Shown here piece by piece: positions 50,923 through 60,499 of a stretch of 64,000 bases of DNA (position 1 is the first letter of the stretch; the number at the start of each line of letters is the position of its first letter). This DNA is from Drosophila persimilis (Eukaryota; Arthropoda; Insecta; Diptera; Drosophilidae): NCBI RefSeq assembly GCF_003286085.1, contig NW_020825307.1:62001-126000 (forward strand). The letters run 5' to 3'. The position numbers and the translations under genes were made by a program. The notes beneath the pieces are model-generated. The model saw only the letters and a list, made by a program, of their open reading frames with translations, made no database searches and was not told the origin of the DNA.

Positions 50923-51411
50923 CTACTTTACGTACTTCATCATTATTAATGACTTCGTAGGCTGAGAAGCTGTTTCGGTAGATTGCTTTGGCATCTCTAC
51001 TTTGTTGTTTTCTGCGCAGAATTTTTGTCTACTTTGATACCTGGTAGTGACTTTCAGGACTTTATTTTGTATGTCTTTAAGTTCAGATATTGTTATCCGT
51101 GACAATGCATCGGCTACAAAATTATCTTTGCCTCTTAGGTACTCTACAGTAAAATTATACTCCTCTAATTCAAGACTCATACGCGTTAATTTAGAACTGG
51201 GGTTTGTCATTGAAAAGAAAAATGTTAGTGGTCTATGGTCTGTTTTTACTATGAAATGAGTTCCGTAGACATAGGGTCTAAATTTGGGGATTGCCCAATA
51301 AATAGCTGTTAACTCTTGTTCCGTCGTACTTTTGTTACTTTCTCCTTTGTTAAATGCTCTCGATGCGTAAGCTATTGGGAGTTGAGTTCCGTTGTGGGCT
51401 TGTGTTAGCAC
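50923..51411 (-). CDS. RNase H part of G2
   Basis: 162 codons: PIAYASRAFNKGESNKSTTE, LTAIYWAIPKFRPYVYGTHF, KTDHRPLTFFF and RGKDNFVADALSRI, the standard Gypsy RNase H blocks at the end of the polymerase. Confidence 0.8.
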   Translation of the reverse strand: MLTQAHNGTQLPIAYASRAFNKGESNKSTTEQELTAIYWAIPKFRPYVYGTHFIVKTDHRPLTFFFSMTNPSSKLTRMSLELEEYNFTVEYLRGKDNFVADALSRITISELKDIQNKVLKVTTRYQSRQKFCAENNKVEMPKQSTETASQPTKSLIMMKYVK

Positions 51412-51443
51412 TACACCACAGGCTTGCTTACTAGCATCTGTGA

Positions 51444-52472
51444 TTATACAAAATTCTTTCGTAAAATCTGGATAGAATCCAGATAGAATCGTCTGTAGTA
51501 ATTACAAAATGCTATAAAACGTCTAGCGCTATCAGAGTCATGTCGAACTGGATAATTTAATATGACGTCAAACTTTTTGTCATCTGGTAAGATTCCCTTA
51601 TCTGTGCATTTGTGACCCAAAAATGTGACTTCATGCATGAAAAATGAACATTTTTCAGGATGTAGCTTCAAGTTGTGTTTCCTACACATGTCAAAAACAC
51701 TAATTAAATTGTTAAGCATGTGTTTTTCGGAACAACCGATTACTATTAAGTCATCCATATAGAGGAATGCTTGTGATGGTTCAAGTCCAGAGAATGCGAT
51801 AGTCATCATTCTTTGGAATGAATTGGGAGCTATTTTCAAACCAAATGGTAATCGCGTGAAGCGATAAGAGCCGTTGCTCGTTGAAAAGGATGTTATATCT
51901 CTAGAGTTTTCGTCTAGCTTAATCTGATGGAATCCTGACATTAAGTCAAGGCAAGAGAAATATTTTGCTCTTCCTAGTTGATCCAAGATATCATCGATCC
52001 TAGGAAGTGGAAATTTATCGGATAGTAATTTTTCATTAATTTGGCGATAGTCAACTACTAATCGCCATTTTTTCTTTTTGTTATCTATGGATTTCTTTGG
52101 TACTAGTAAAAGTGGTAAATAAAAGTATTCTGAGGTTGACGGTTCAACTATTCTATCTTTGATTAGTTTATCGACTTGAGCTTGGATTTCGACTTTTTGA
52201 CTATGAGGATTTCTATAATTTTTTATATATACAGGTTCATTATCTTTTAAGCTTAGTTTCTGCTTATCAAAATTATTGGTTGTTATTGATTCGGTATCAA
52301 GTCCGAATATGTCTGCGTAGTTACAACAAAGTTCTTTTAATTGTTTATTAAATAGTTTTGGAAAATTTTTAGATAACTTTGATATAACATCGTTCGTTCT
52401 AGTTTCATTATTTATTTCGGATATATCATAATTTGCTAATGGTTCATAATTCAACTTATTTATATTAATCAT
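51444..52472 (-). CDS. Reverse transcriptase of G2
   Basis: 342 codons. Blocks: KWRLVVDYRQINEKL, YFSCLDLMSGFHQIKLDENS, FTRLPFGLKIAPNSFQRMM, AFLYMDDLIVIGCSEKHM (catalytic YMDD) and FFMHEVTFLGHKCTDKGILP. Clear Gypsy-superfamily reverse transcriptase of mdg1/412 character. Fossil part. Confidence 0.85.
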   Translation of the reverse strand: MININKLNYEPLANYDISEINNETRTNDVISKLSKNFPKLFNKQLKELCCNYADIFGLDTESITTNNFDKQKLSLKDNEPVYIKNYRNPHSQKVEIQAQVDKLIKDRIVEPSTSEYFYLPLLLVPKKSIDNKKKKWRLVVDYRQINEKLLSDKFPLPRIDDILDQLGRAKYFSCLDLMSGFHQIKLDENSRDITSFSTSNGSYRFTRLPFGLKIAPNSFQRMMTIAFSGLEPSQAFLYMDDLIVIGCSEKHMLNNLISVFDMCRKHNLKLHPEKCSFFMHEVTFLGHKCTDKGILPDDKKFDVILNYPVRHDSDSARRFIAFCNYYRRFYLDSIQILRKNFV

Positions 52473-52505
52473 TTGGTCGGTACTAGTTGTATTAAGTAAT
52501 TATTG

Positions 52506-52853
52506 TTACGACTGTGTTTGCTGCATATATACCAGGTTGAATTTCCTGGTTCGGTATAAAATGCTATCTTCATTTGAAGTTAACTCAATTTTACGGACAA
52601 CTTCGGATCGTGCTGGTAACACTATTGTATTGTTACCAGAGCTGTAATTTATGGGAACATAAATAGGGTAGTTTAGATTGTCTGGTCTTATTATGAGCAG
52701 ATCTTTTGAAGGTGTGAAATCTAGTTGACAATTATATTTTTTAATAAAATCTATTCCTAAAATTCCATCACACGGTATAGAAAAAGTTGATTCGACAATA
52801 TGGAAGTTGTGTGGAATTATATATTTAGTTGTTTGTATTTCTAAGGATGTCAT
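52506..52853 (-). CDS. Protease-region C-terminal part of G2
   Basis: 115 codons with FSIPCDGILGIDFIKKYNCQ and LDFTPSKDLLIIRPDN, the C-terminal half of a Gypsy retropepsin, then the linker to reverse transcriptase. The active-site side (ILFLIDTGADISLL-like reading) lies at about 52930-53000. Confidence 0.7.
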   Translation of the reverse strand: MTSLEIQTTKYIIPHNFHIVESTFSIPCDGILGIDFIKKYNCQLDFTPSKDLLIIRPDNLNYPIYVPINYSSGNNTIVLPARSEVVRKIELTSNEDSILYRTRKFNLVYMQQTQS

Positions 52854-53062
52854 TCCTTTAGATTGAATTAATCCTTAATTGATTCCCTGAATATTTATTT
52901 TGTTGTCCATGTTTATGTCATTAAAAGTGTCTGAATTGTCTTTTAACAGAGATATGTCTGCACCAGTATCTATCAAAAATATTAATTTCTTGCCTGTAGC
53001 TACGTTTGTGAATGTTACAAATATATATACACTAAGATTAATCGAATGAACCTTTTTACTGT

Positions 53063-53581
53063 CTATTGCTGTGTACCTAAGGGCTGTTGTGAGTTTCCCG
53101 ATGCATTCTGGGCAATTCTCACATTGTTGTTATTGCCATTATTATTGTTATGGCCTCTGTATGAGTTACCGCGGCCTCTATAGTTTCCTCTATATTGGCC
53201 TCTACCTCTATTGTTGCCAAAATTATTATTTTTTTTAATTTCCACGGTAGTTCCGCGGTTATACGCTCGGTTAGTGTTATATCTTTGTTGTGCAGCATAT
53301 AGGACTGTATTTGGGTGTCCTACTGCGTCTGTGCAACTATCGACGAATACAGTTGAAATCTCACTCATTGTATTGAAATTTCGTGATTTCATTACAGACC
53401 TAACTTCGTCAATTGTGCTGTTTACTATGATTGATTTTACAGCAACTTGTAGGCTTAGTTCTTCAGCATATTCTTGCGATACATCGTTTATCATATGTGC
53501 CGATTGCAAAGCCGTTGTCAACTGTTCAAATTCTTGAATATATTGACTTGCTGTCTTTTGCTTTTGCTGCAGATTGAACAA
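53063..53581 (-). CDS. Gag C-terminal part of G2
   Basis: 172 codons. NLQQKQKTASQYIQEFEQLT is the typical Gag capsid end of the mdg1/412 group, followed by an RG- and N-rich tail (NNRGRGQYRGNYRGRGNSYR) in place of zinc knuckles. RGG-type tails usually bind nucleic acid. Continues at 54507-54929 beyond Helitron H8. Confidence 0.75.
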   Translation of the reverse strand: MFNLQQKQKTASQYIQEFEQLTTALQSAHMINDVSQEYAEELSLQVAVKSIIVNSTIDEVRSVMKSRNFNTMSEISTVFVDSCTDAVGHPNTVLYAAQQRYNTNRAYNRGTTVEIKKNNNFGNNRGRGQYRGNYRGRGNSYRGHNNNNGNNNNVRIAQNASGNSQQPLGTQQ

Positions 53582-53626
53582 TTTAGCTGATAGTGCTTTG
53601 GCTGATTCGCATTTTATACCGCTTTT

Positions 53627-54506
53627 TATACCCGATACTCAAAATGAGTATTGGGGTATATTAGATTTGTGGTAAAAGTGGATGTGTGTAACGTCCAGAA
53701 GGAATCGTTTCCGACCCTATAAAGTATATATATTCTTGATCAGCATCAATAGCCGAGTCGATTGAGCCCTGTCTGTCTGTCCGTCCGTCCGTCTGTCCGT
53801 CTGTCCGTCCCCTTCAGCGCCTAATGCTCAAAGACTATAAGAGCTAGAGCAACGATCCAGACTTCTGTGATATGTCACTGCTCCAAAAATATTTCAAAAC
53901 TTTGCCCCGCCCACTTCCGCCCCCACAAAGGGCGAAAATCTGTGGCATCCACAATTTCGACGATACGAGAATCGTAGAAGATGACTATATCTTCTAGAGT
54001 GCAAAATCTGAACCAGATCGTATAATTATTACAGCCAGAATCACGAAAACAATTTCACTCTTTCTCGCTCTGTCTCACTCTAACACACAGGTTTCATGGT
54101 CGGTTTTGCCAATTGCAAAATATGAGTTCAAGGATCTCAGAACCTATAAAAGCCAGAGCAACCAAATTTGGTATCCACACTCCTGTGATATCGGACCTTG
54201 ACCGTTTCATGTCAAAATTTCGCCACACCCCCTTCCGCCCCCGCAAAGGACGAAAATCTGAGGCAACCACAAATCTCAGAGACTATTAAGGCTAGAGTAA
54301 CCAAATTTGGTACACACACTCCTTTAAGATGTCACTATAAAACGTATATCTCAGAATTTCGCCCCACCCCCATCCGCCCCCACAAAGAACGAAAATCTGT
54401 TGCATTAATATTAGCGGCGTCTGCCGGAGGAGAGCCATACTGACTTAGTATCGGGTATAACCGTAGAGTTGCGGTGTCCGCAGCAACTCACAACGTTCCC
54501 CCTCGT
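53627..54506 (+). mobile_element. Helitron-like repeat H8 (internally shortened)
   Basis: Both ends are present (5' hairpin; AGTATCGGGTATAA, 3' hairpin and CCCTCGT end), with subfamily-A bases and one microsatellite unit (53779-53812). At 880 bp it is shorter than full copies: it lacks the GTTTTGGAT bit near 53857, an AAAACTAAAAACGCAG stretch near 53970, and about 200 bp near 54405 that includes the second GA-rich tract. Inserted in the gag of G2. Confidence 0.85.
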
Positions 54507-54929
54507 TAGTTTGTCTATTATGGACACTTTTGTTTGTTCAGTGCTGATTAAGTTTCGAATTTGGCCTTTGAGTTTAGTTTTTATTAGGTTTACTGCTGTA
54601 GTTTCAGGTGTTCCCTTAAGTGAATCCACTAAGCTAAGAGCATCAATGAAACTTTGTAGATTATCAGGCTTTCCACTAAACTCAGGTATGAGTGAAGCGG
54701 CTAGCTTAAGAAATTCTAGTTGTGACATGGCCATTTTTAGAGTTTTTACTTCAGTAATAGACTCTGATTCAGAATCAAATAGATTGGTTAGTGTGATTAC
54801 CGCTGGTATCGTAAGGTCGCCTAGGTCTTCTTCTTTTATATGTGTATCTGAACCGCTTGCGATTTCAGATTCGCTCTCTAAATCTGTGTTTGTGTCTTCC
54901 TCGACTAATACTGGAGTATTTTCAATCAA
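54507..54929 (-). CDS. Gag N-terminal part of G2
   Basis: Begins MIENTPVLVEEDTNTDLESE, an acidic start, then MAMSQLEFLKLAASLIPEFS, GKPDNLQSFIDALSLVDSLK and TAVNLIKTKLKGQIRNLIST, matching mdg1/412/blood Gag style. Element G3 lies a few bases upstream (from 54953). Confidence 0.75.
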
Positions 54930-54952
54930 ATAATGATATATTTTTATTCATG

Positions 54953-55143
54953 TGTAAACTTTTAATAGCACGGTTTTATTATATGTTCTTCTTTCTTGAT
55001 CGTCGTATATGAATGAATGTGTGTTGGCATATCGATACTTGTCGAGGATACTTATCGAGTACATTGGTATATCTTATAATACTATCGATGAGTAAATCTT
55101 AAACTAATATTCAAATCTTATAAACTAATATTCATATCTTACA
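54953..55143 (-). repeat. 3' LTR of G3
   Basis: 191 bp, TGTAAACTTTTAATAGC ... ATATCTTACA. Partner of 58519-58716. Confidence 0.85.
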
Positions 55144-55249
55144 TTCGGGCAACCTGACTACAGATCGCCCACGATCTACACACTAAGGCATACAGTTGGT
55201 TAAACATTTCTTATTCGGTATTGTCTTACTTAACATACTATTTCATCGA

Positions 55250-56884
55250 TTAACAACATGAGATCATGGTTTTATCCTTACACTCTACCCAGGGTTTAAG
55301 CCTTGCTGGTTGTAGTATACTTCGGAATGGCATTTGCGTCAACTGACAGTCCTCAATGTCGACAACCTCATAACGAATATTATCCAATACTCTATTGATC
55401 CTGTACGGTCCTCGATACTTTGGTGCGAACTTCTTATTGATCCCCGGTGTTGTGTCCACATGCCGGACTGCTACATAGTCACCAGGTTCATACTTTAATG
55501 GGGCTCTATGTTTATGGGCATACATCTTCTCATTTCTTTTCTGCGACAACCGTATGTTCTCACTTGCTATTTCTCTAATAGTTTCCAACTCTCTAAGTTC
55601 TGACGCTAACTTCTCCTCTAGGTATTCGGTTAATTCATCTACAACGGGTCCTTTCTGGGGTATTCCAAATAACAATGTGCTAGGTGTCTTTTTCGTACTG
55701 CTGTTAACGGAGTTATTAATGGCGTGCTCTACCTTGCTCATCAACCTATACCAATCGGCTTGCTCAAGGGGCTCTGACAGTTTTCCTAACATAGGAGTAA
55801 GAACACGATTCACCCGCTCCACTTGGCCATTCGCCTGCGGTGCACCTGTAGCTACCTTAATGTGCTCTATCCCTCTCTCCTGCAGAAAACTAGAGAACTC
55901 TAGCGAGGTGAAACAGGTCCCACGATCTGATATTATCCTAGTAGGGCGACTATAGAAATCAAAATATTTACTTATGGCATCCTTCGCTTCCCGCGTGCTG
56001 GTACTATTAACCGGGAACAATTTGACAAACTTAGAGAATGCATCTATTACCACAAGGAGGTGTTTTCGCTTAGATCTAATACTCGGCAACGGACCCAAAT
56101 GATCAACGTGTAGGGTATGAAAAGGAACACACGACTTTGGGATACTATGGAGCGTTCTGTTATGGATTGTTTTAGGCATCGAGTGTAGTATACACGGTAG
56201 ACAGTTTCTGATGAACCCTGCCACTTTACTTCTCATTGACGGAAACCAGTAGGTCCTCAAAAGGTCACTCACGCACATCTCTGCGGCCAGATGTCCTAGT
56301 TTTTCGTGTGACCGCCTTATCAACTGCTCTTCCATACACATTGGTACATAGAAACATAGTTTGTTTTCACAACTCCTCTTGTAAACAATACCATCTATCA
56401 TTTCAAAATCTACTTCAATTCCATCCTCAATTCGAATCCTAACTACTTCCTTGTCTCGCATCTGTTCTGTTTGCAATATCAAATCAACATCTTCTGGCGT
56501 TGCACTTACTACCCCAACTATCAATGATTTTAGTAATCTTTCCTCCTGAGACTCTAACTTGTCCCTCTCTACTGTATCCTCAACCCATTTTTTCTCTTTA
56601 TCTGAATTCCTACTACTAATGTACTTTACTCCCCCCACCACATCGTTAACGCTTCCTCTACATTGGCTCAAATCTCTAATTTCAATCTTCGATCCATCCT
56701 CTACCCTATATTCACTATTCTCTATGTTATCTCTACAATCACTACCAAGGTTCTCTCTATCATCAGACTTCCACCTATTTCCCAATCTACTTCCTACTGC
56801 ACTTGATTCTCCACACTCAATCGCAGGGTTCTGTACGGTACTACTACGCTCTCTACTGATATTTAATTCTCTACACTTAATCAC
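55250..56884 (-). CDS. Integrase of G3
   Basis: 544 codons. A linker rich in S, E and R comes first (residues 1-170). The zinc-binding region follows (RRSHEKLGHLAAEMCVSDLL ... CLPCILHS), then a DDE core with LHVDHLGPLPS, IISDRGTCFTSLEFSSF and GAPQANGQVERVNRVLTPML. The C-terminal part has the RAPLKYEPGDYVAV and KYRGPYRINRVL blocks, an SH3-like tail. Inserts element cDNA. Confidence 0.85.
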   Translation of the reverse strand: MIKCRELNISRERSSTVQNPAIECGESSAVGSRLGNRWKSDDRENLGSDCRDNIENSEYRVEDGSKIEIRDLSQCRGSVNDVVGGVKYISSRNSDKEKKWVEDTVERDKLESQEERLLKSLIVGVVSATPEDVDLILQTEQMRDKEVVRIRIEDGIEVDFEMIDGIVYKRSCENKLCFYVPMCMEEQLIRRSHEKLGHLAAEMCVSDLLRTYWFPSMRSKVAGFIRNCLPCILHSMPKTIHNRTLHSIPKSCVPFHTLHVDHLGPLPSIRSKRKHLLVVIDAFSKFVKLFPVNSTSTREAKDAISKYFDFYSRPTRIISDRGTCFTSLEFSSFLQERGIEHIKVATGAPQANGQVERVNRVLTPMLGKLSEPLEQADWYRLMSKVEHAINNSVNSSTKKTPSTLLFGIPQKGPVVDELTEYLEEKLASELRELETIREIASENIRLSQKRNEKMYAHKHRAPLKYEPGDYVAVRHVDTTPGINKKFAPKYRGPYRINRVLDNIRYEVVDIEDCQLTQMPFRSILQPARLKPWVECKDKTMISCC

Positions 56885-56969
56885 AGGGTTCTCTACGGTA
56901 CCTCTATGCTCACTACCAGGGTTGTCTCTACTTACACTATTCCTTGTATATTGCTTTCTACTCTCATCT

Positions 56970-58511
56970 CTAATCTAAATTAGACTTTTCTAAACCGTAT
57001 TTGACTCTATAACCATCCTCTAACATATTCGTCACTTCATCTTGTCTGCTCAGCGCATCAACGTGCGCCATACTGGCCCCAGGTCTGTGCATAATGGAGT
57101 AATCATAGTTCTCTAACTCTAGGGACCACCGTGCTATCTTAGGACTAATTGACTTTCTGGTTAACGTCAGTACTAACGAATTACAATCCGTGATTATTTT
57201 GAAGGACCTATGCTCCAAATATGCTCTAAAACGCCTCAATGCATAAATTATAGCCAATGTCTCTAGTTCGAAACTATGATAACGTGATTCTCTTTCTGTT
57301 GTTTTGCCAGAATAATAGGACACCGGGTGCATTTTCCCATCATCTTGTCTTTGCATCAGTATTGCGCCATAACCGTATGAACTTGCGTCTGTATGTAATT
57401 CCGTTTCTCTATTTGGGCTAAAAATGGCTAATACCGGAGGATTTGCCAACGCATTCTTAAGAGTTTCACACGTCTTCACCTGTTCTCTATTCATGGGAAA
57501 CGGACCACCTTCTTTTAACAACTGCACCAAGGGCTTAGCTGTCGTCGCAAATGACAACATGAAACGTCGAAAATACGAAAAGAATCCCAAGCATGAGTGC
57601 AGTGCTTTTACATTTTGAGGGACTGGGTATTTTTTCAAGGCCTCAATATGGGAATCACTAGGAACTATTCCGTTTTGATTAACTTTATACCCCAGGAAAT
57701 CGATGTTTCGATGGACAAACCTACACTTTTTTAGATTTATCTCTAAATTTTGCTCGCTAAACCGAATGCATAGTCTTTTTAATATATCCATGTGTTCTTC
57801 AACTGTTTTAGTCGCTACTAATATATCATCCATGTACACTACAATGCTTTTGTTCCTAATAAAGTCTCTCAAGAGCTCCGAAATAAATCTTTGAAAAATA
57901 ACGGATCCATTTTTTAACCCAAAGGGCATTCTCAAGTACTCATACTGTCCTTGCGGTGTCAGAAACGATGTATACCGAACTGATTTTTCTTCTACGCCTA
58001 TTTGATGATACCCACTTTTCAAATCTATAATGGAAAAATAGCACTTGTTTTCTAAAAACTCAAGACAGTCCTCAATAAGGGGCAATGGGAAATTATCTTT
58101 AACAATTCGTTTGTTCAGACCACGGTAATCGACACACATTCGAAGTTCTCCTGATTTTTTTTTTACTAGGACCAATGGGGAAGCATAAGGAGACTCACTA
58201 TGACGGATTACTTTCTTTTCTAACAGATCATCTACTATTTCAGCTACTTTCTCTCTCTCATGGTAGGATAAACGACGCGGAGTACAATGAAATGGTGTTG
58301 TTTCTGTTACACGAATCTGCATCTGATACTTTGGTGGTGCTTTAAAGTCAAATTCTTTGTGTAAATAGTATGTCTTAATAACTTCCCTACACTTTCTGAA
58401 ATATACGTTTTGCCTACGCAATATGTCGCTAAGTTCACTTTTGGTTTTCGCTCTTATGTCTGTATAGTTCATCGCAGAGTTTTTTTTTTTTTTTTTGTGC
58501 AAGCCCCACAC
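56970..58511 (-). CDS. Reverse transcriptase and RNase H of G3
   Basis: 513 codons. Reverse transcriptase blocks: VLVKKKSGELRMCVDYRGLN, FSIIDLKSGYHQIGVEEKSV, YLRMPFGLKNGSVIFQRFIS, IVVYMDDILVATKTVEEHM (YMDD) and IDFLGYKVNQNGIVPS. RNase H: ELHTDASSYGYGAILMQRQD, ETLAIIYALRRFRAYLEH and MAHVDALSRQ. It starts only a few bases inside the 5' LTR edge, an unusual position for pol. The reading frame opens with poly-K from an A run; MNYTDIRAKT is the more likely native reading. Confidence 0.85.
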   Translation of the reverse strand: MWGLHKKKKKNSAMNYTDIRAKTKSELSDILRRQNVYFRKCREVIKTYYLHKEFDFKAPPKYQMQIRVTETTPFHCTPRRLSYHEREKVAEIVDDLLEKKVIRHSESPYASPLVLVKKKSGELRMCVDYRGLNKRIVKDNFPLPLIEDCLEFLENKCYFSIIDLKSGYHQIGVEEKSVRYTSFLTPQGQYEYLRMPFGLKNGSVIFQRFISELLRDFIRNKSIVVYMDDILVATKTVEEHMDILKRLCIRFSEQNLEINLKKCRFVHRNIDFLGYKVNQNGIVPSDSHIEALKKYPVPQNVKALHSCLGFFSYFRRFMLSFATTAKPLVQLLKEGGPFPMNREQVKTCETLKNALANPPVLAIFSPNRETELHTDASSYGYGAILMQRQDDGKMHPVSYYSGKTTERESRYHSFELETLAIIYALRRFRAYLEHRSFKIITDCNSLVLTLTRKSISPKIARWSLELENYDYSIMHRPGASMAHVDALSRQDEVTNMLEDGYRVKYGLEKSNLD

Positions 58512-58518
58512 CTGATAT

Positions 58519-58716
58519 GTTAACTTTTAATAGCACGGTTTTATTATATGTTCTTCTTTCTTGATCGTCGTATATGAATGAATGTGTGTTGGCATATCGA
58601 TACTTGTCGAGGACAAGTATCGATATATCGAGTACATTGGTATATCTTATAATACTATCGATGAGTAAATCTTAAACTAATATTCAAATCTTATAAACTA
58701 ATATTCATATCTTACA
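58519..58716 (-). repeat. 5' LTR of G3
   Basis: 198 bp, TGTTAACTTTTAATAGC ... ATATCTTACA. It includes the nested palindromic stretch ATCGATACTTGTCGAGGACA / AGTATCGAT. The CATG target duplication follows. Confidence 0.88.
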
Positions 58717-58720
58717 CATG

Positions 58721-59823
58721 ATTCGTTTTGGACTTTTTCTTTTATTGTTAGCCAATTTTTGTTACCATTATAAATTTGTTTTAAATTTTGTCCAGGTCAT
58801 CTGCCCGGCTTTGATAGCGTTTCTTTATGCATCTATTATGTAGTTTATACAATTTATATAATAGTTGTCATATGATTATAATGAAAATAATAGCAATAAG
58901 TATTGTTAGTAACTTTAGGTCGGATCTACCGATTTTACATCTACTAAACCCATTGTGTAAAAATTTTCGAAATTTTCTTCAAATTTACTTATTTTGTTTG
59001 TTTGTGACATATGTATATAATTTAATGCAAAAACAAATTTTTTTTTTTTTCTTTTATACTACTGTATAAATTTTTTGTTAATTTTTGAAATTAATTTATA
59101 ATTTATATATTTTTTTTTTTGCCTAGTGTTTGTGTGGCTTTACAGGCCTCACTCTAATTGGGCAGATCTTATTCCGCTCAATTTTACAATTTTAGATTTT
59201 ACAGTTAAGTTTTATGCATCGCAGGCATTTAGAAAAAATTTTGTTTGGCGGTGGGCGCTCTAGGAAGCGCTGTCACTGCTCCGGGTCTAGCTTGTTGCGC
59301 TAGACGAGGCCGGTGCAGGCTGCACAGGTGTACTCGCAATGCGGCGAGTGTAGAGGTCCCTCGCAGTCGTTCGGGCAGGTCTTCCTTGGCTTTGCTATTT
59401 CTGTCGTTTGGGGTGGTGGAGTTACGATTAATATTTTACTGATATTTTGTATTGCAGTGTAGGTGGTTGTGTGCATTGGCTCTTTCTTTTTGTTTTCTGC
59501 TAGCAACAATTTGATTTGATCGAGCTCTGTGTGTAATTTCACAGATGTGCTCCACGGAAAATTATCGTTGCTATTTAGCAGTTTGAGCAGTGTTGCCCTT
59601 CTGGCTCTCAGGCGTTTTACTACGCCGCCTCTTTTGCCACACATACCACTCTACTTACTGCGTTCAGTTTCGCTCCATTTCGTTGTTAGTTTTTTGATGT
59701 TACTGCTGCTGCTGCAGCTGCTGTTGGTAATTCTCCTGTTGGTCGGACTGCTGCTGCTTCTAGTGGTGCCTGCTGTGGTGCTGCTGTTGTTGTCCGCTCT
59801 CGTGCCTCATTGTATTTTATTAT
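58721..59823 (-). other. Leader of G2 with a small reading frame
   Basis: 1.1 kb between G3 and H9. AT-rich with T runs near 59040 and 59110. On the minus strand 59300-59644 is a 114-codon frame (MCGKRGGVVKRLRARRATLL onward) ending in a Cys-rich tail CPNDCEGPLHSPHCEYTCAA. I do not recognise it; some mdg1/412-clade elements carry small frames before gag. CTG/CTGCTG runs occupy about 59702-59800. Its left 600 bp recur at 63387-64000. Confidence 0.55.
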
Positions 59824-60180
59824 TATACCCGATACTCAAAATGAGTATTGGGGTATATTAGATTTGTGGTAAAAGTGGATGTGTGTAACGTCCAGAAGGA
59901 ATCGTTTCCGACCCTATAAAGTATATATATTCTTGATCAGCATCAATAGCCGAGTCGATTGAGCCCTGTCTGTCTGTCCGTCCGTCCGTCTGTCCGTCTG
60001 TCCGTCCCCTTCAGCGCCTAATGCTCAAGGACTATAAGAGCTAGAGCAACGATGTTTTGGATCCAGACTTCTGTGATATGTCACTGCTCCAAAAATATTT
60101 CAAAACTTTGCCCCGCCCACTTCCGCCCCCACAAAGGGCGAAAATCTGTGGCATCCACAATTTCGACGATACGAGAAAAC
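59824..60180 (+). mobile_element. Helitron-like repeat H9 (5' fragment, at duplication seam)
   Basis: Subfamily-A 5' part with one microsatellite unit (59970-60007), ending after CGATACGAGAAAAC, where the second copy of G3 begins. Its position between the two G3 copies marks the seam of the tandem duplication. Confidence 0.85.
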
Positions 60181-60499
60181 CCACCACATCGTTAACGCTT
60201 CCTCTACATTGGCTCAAATCTCTAATTTCAATCTTCGATCCATACTCTTCCCTATATTCACTATTCTCTATGTTATCTCTACAATCACTACCAAGGTTCT
60301 CTCTATCATCAGACTTCCACCTATTTCCCAATCTACTTCCTACTGCACTTGATTCTCCACACTCAATCGCAGGGTTCTGTACGGTACTACTACGCTCTCT
60401 ACTGATATTTAATTCTCTACACTTAATCACAGGGTTCTCTACGGTACCTCTATGCTCACTACCAGGGTTGTCTCTACTTACACTATTCCTTGTATATTG

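Larger units (their letters stand above)
54953..58716 (-). mobile_element. Short Gypsy-type LTR element G3, copy 1
   Basis: 3764-bp minus-strand element with LTRs at 54953-55143 and 58519-58716 and a 4-bp target duplication CATG (54949-54952, 58717-58720) in G2. Parts recognised: reverse transcriptase with RNase H (58511-56970) and integrase (56884-55250). No gag or protease part was recognised between the LTRs. The LTRs are close to identical apart from a few positions and one short length difference, so the insertion is fairly recent. Clade uncertain: Gypsy superfamily, perhaps near mdg3/micropia. Few breaks are visible in the parts present. Confidence 0.85.
48994..59823 (-). mobile_element. 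Gypsy-superfamily element G2 (mdg1/412-like)
   Basis: Minus-strand, AT-rich Gypsy element of the mdg1/412/blood style. Parts from right to left: leader with a small reading frame (59823-58721), gag (54929-54507 and 53626-53063), protease (about 52853-52506), reverse transcriptase (52472-51444), RNase H (51411-50923), integrase (50917-49831), non-coding 3' part, purine tract and 3' LTR (48994-49355). Inserted into it are Helitron-like H8 (in gag) and element G3 (just before gag). No env part is seen, as usual for this clade. It looks broken, with about four or five breaks besides the insertions. The 5' LTR is not in the window. Confidence 0.8.
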
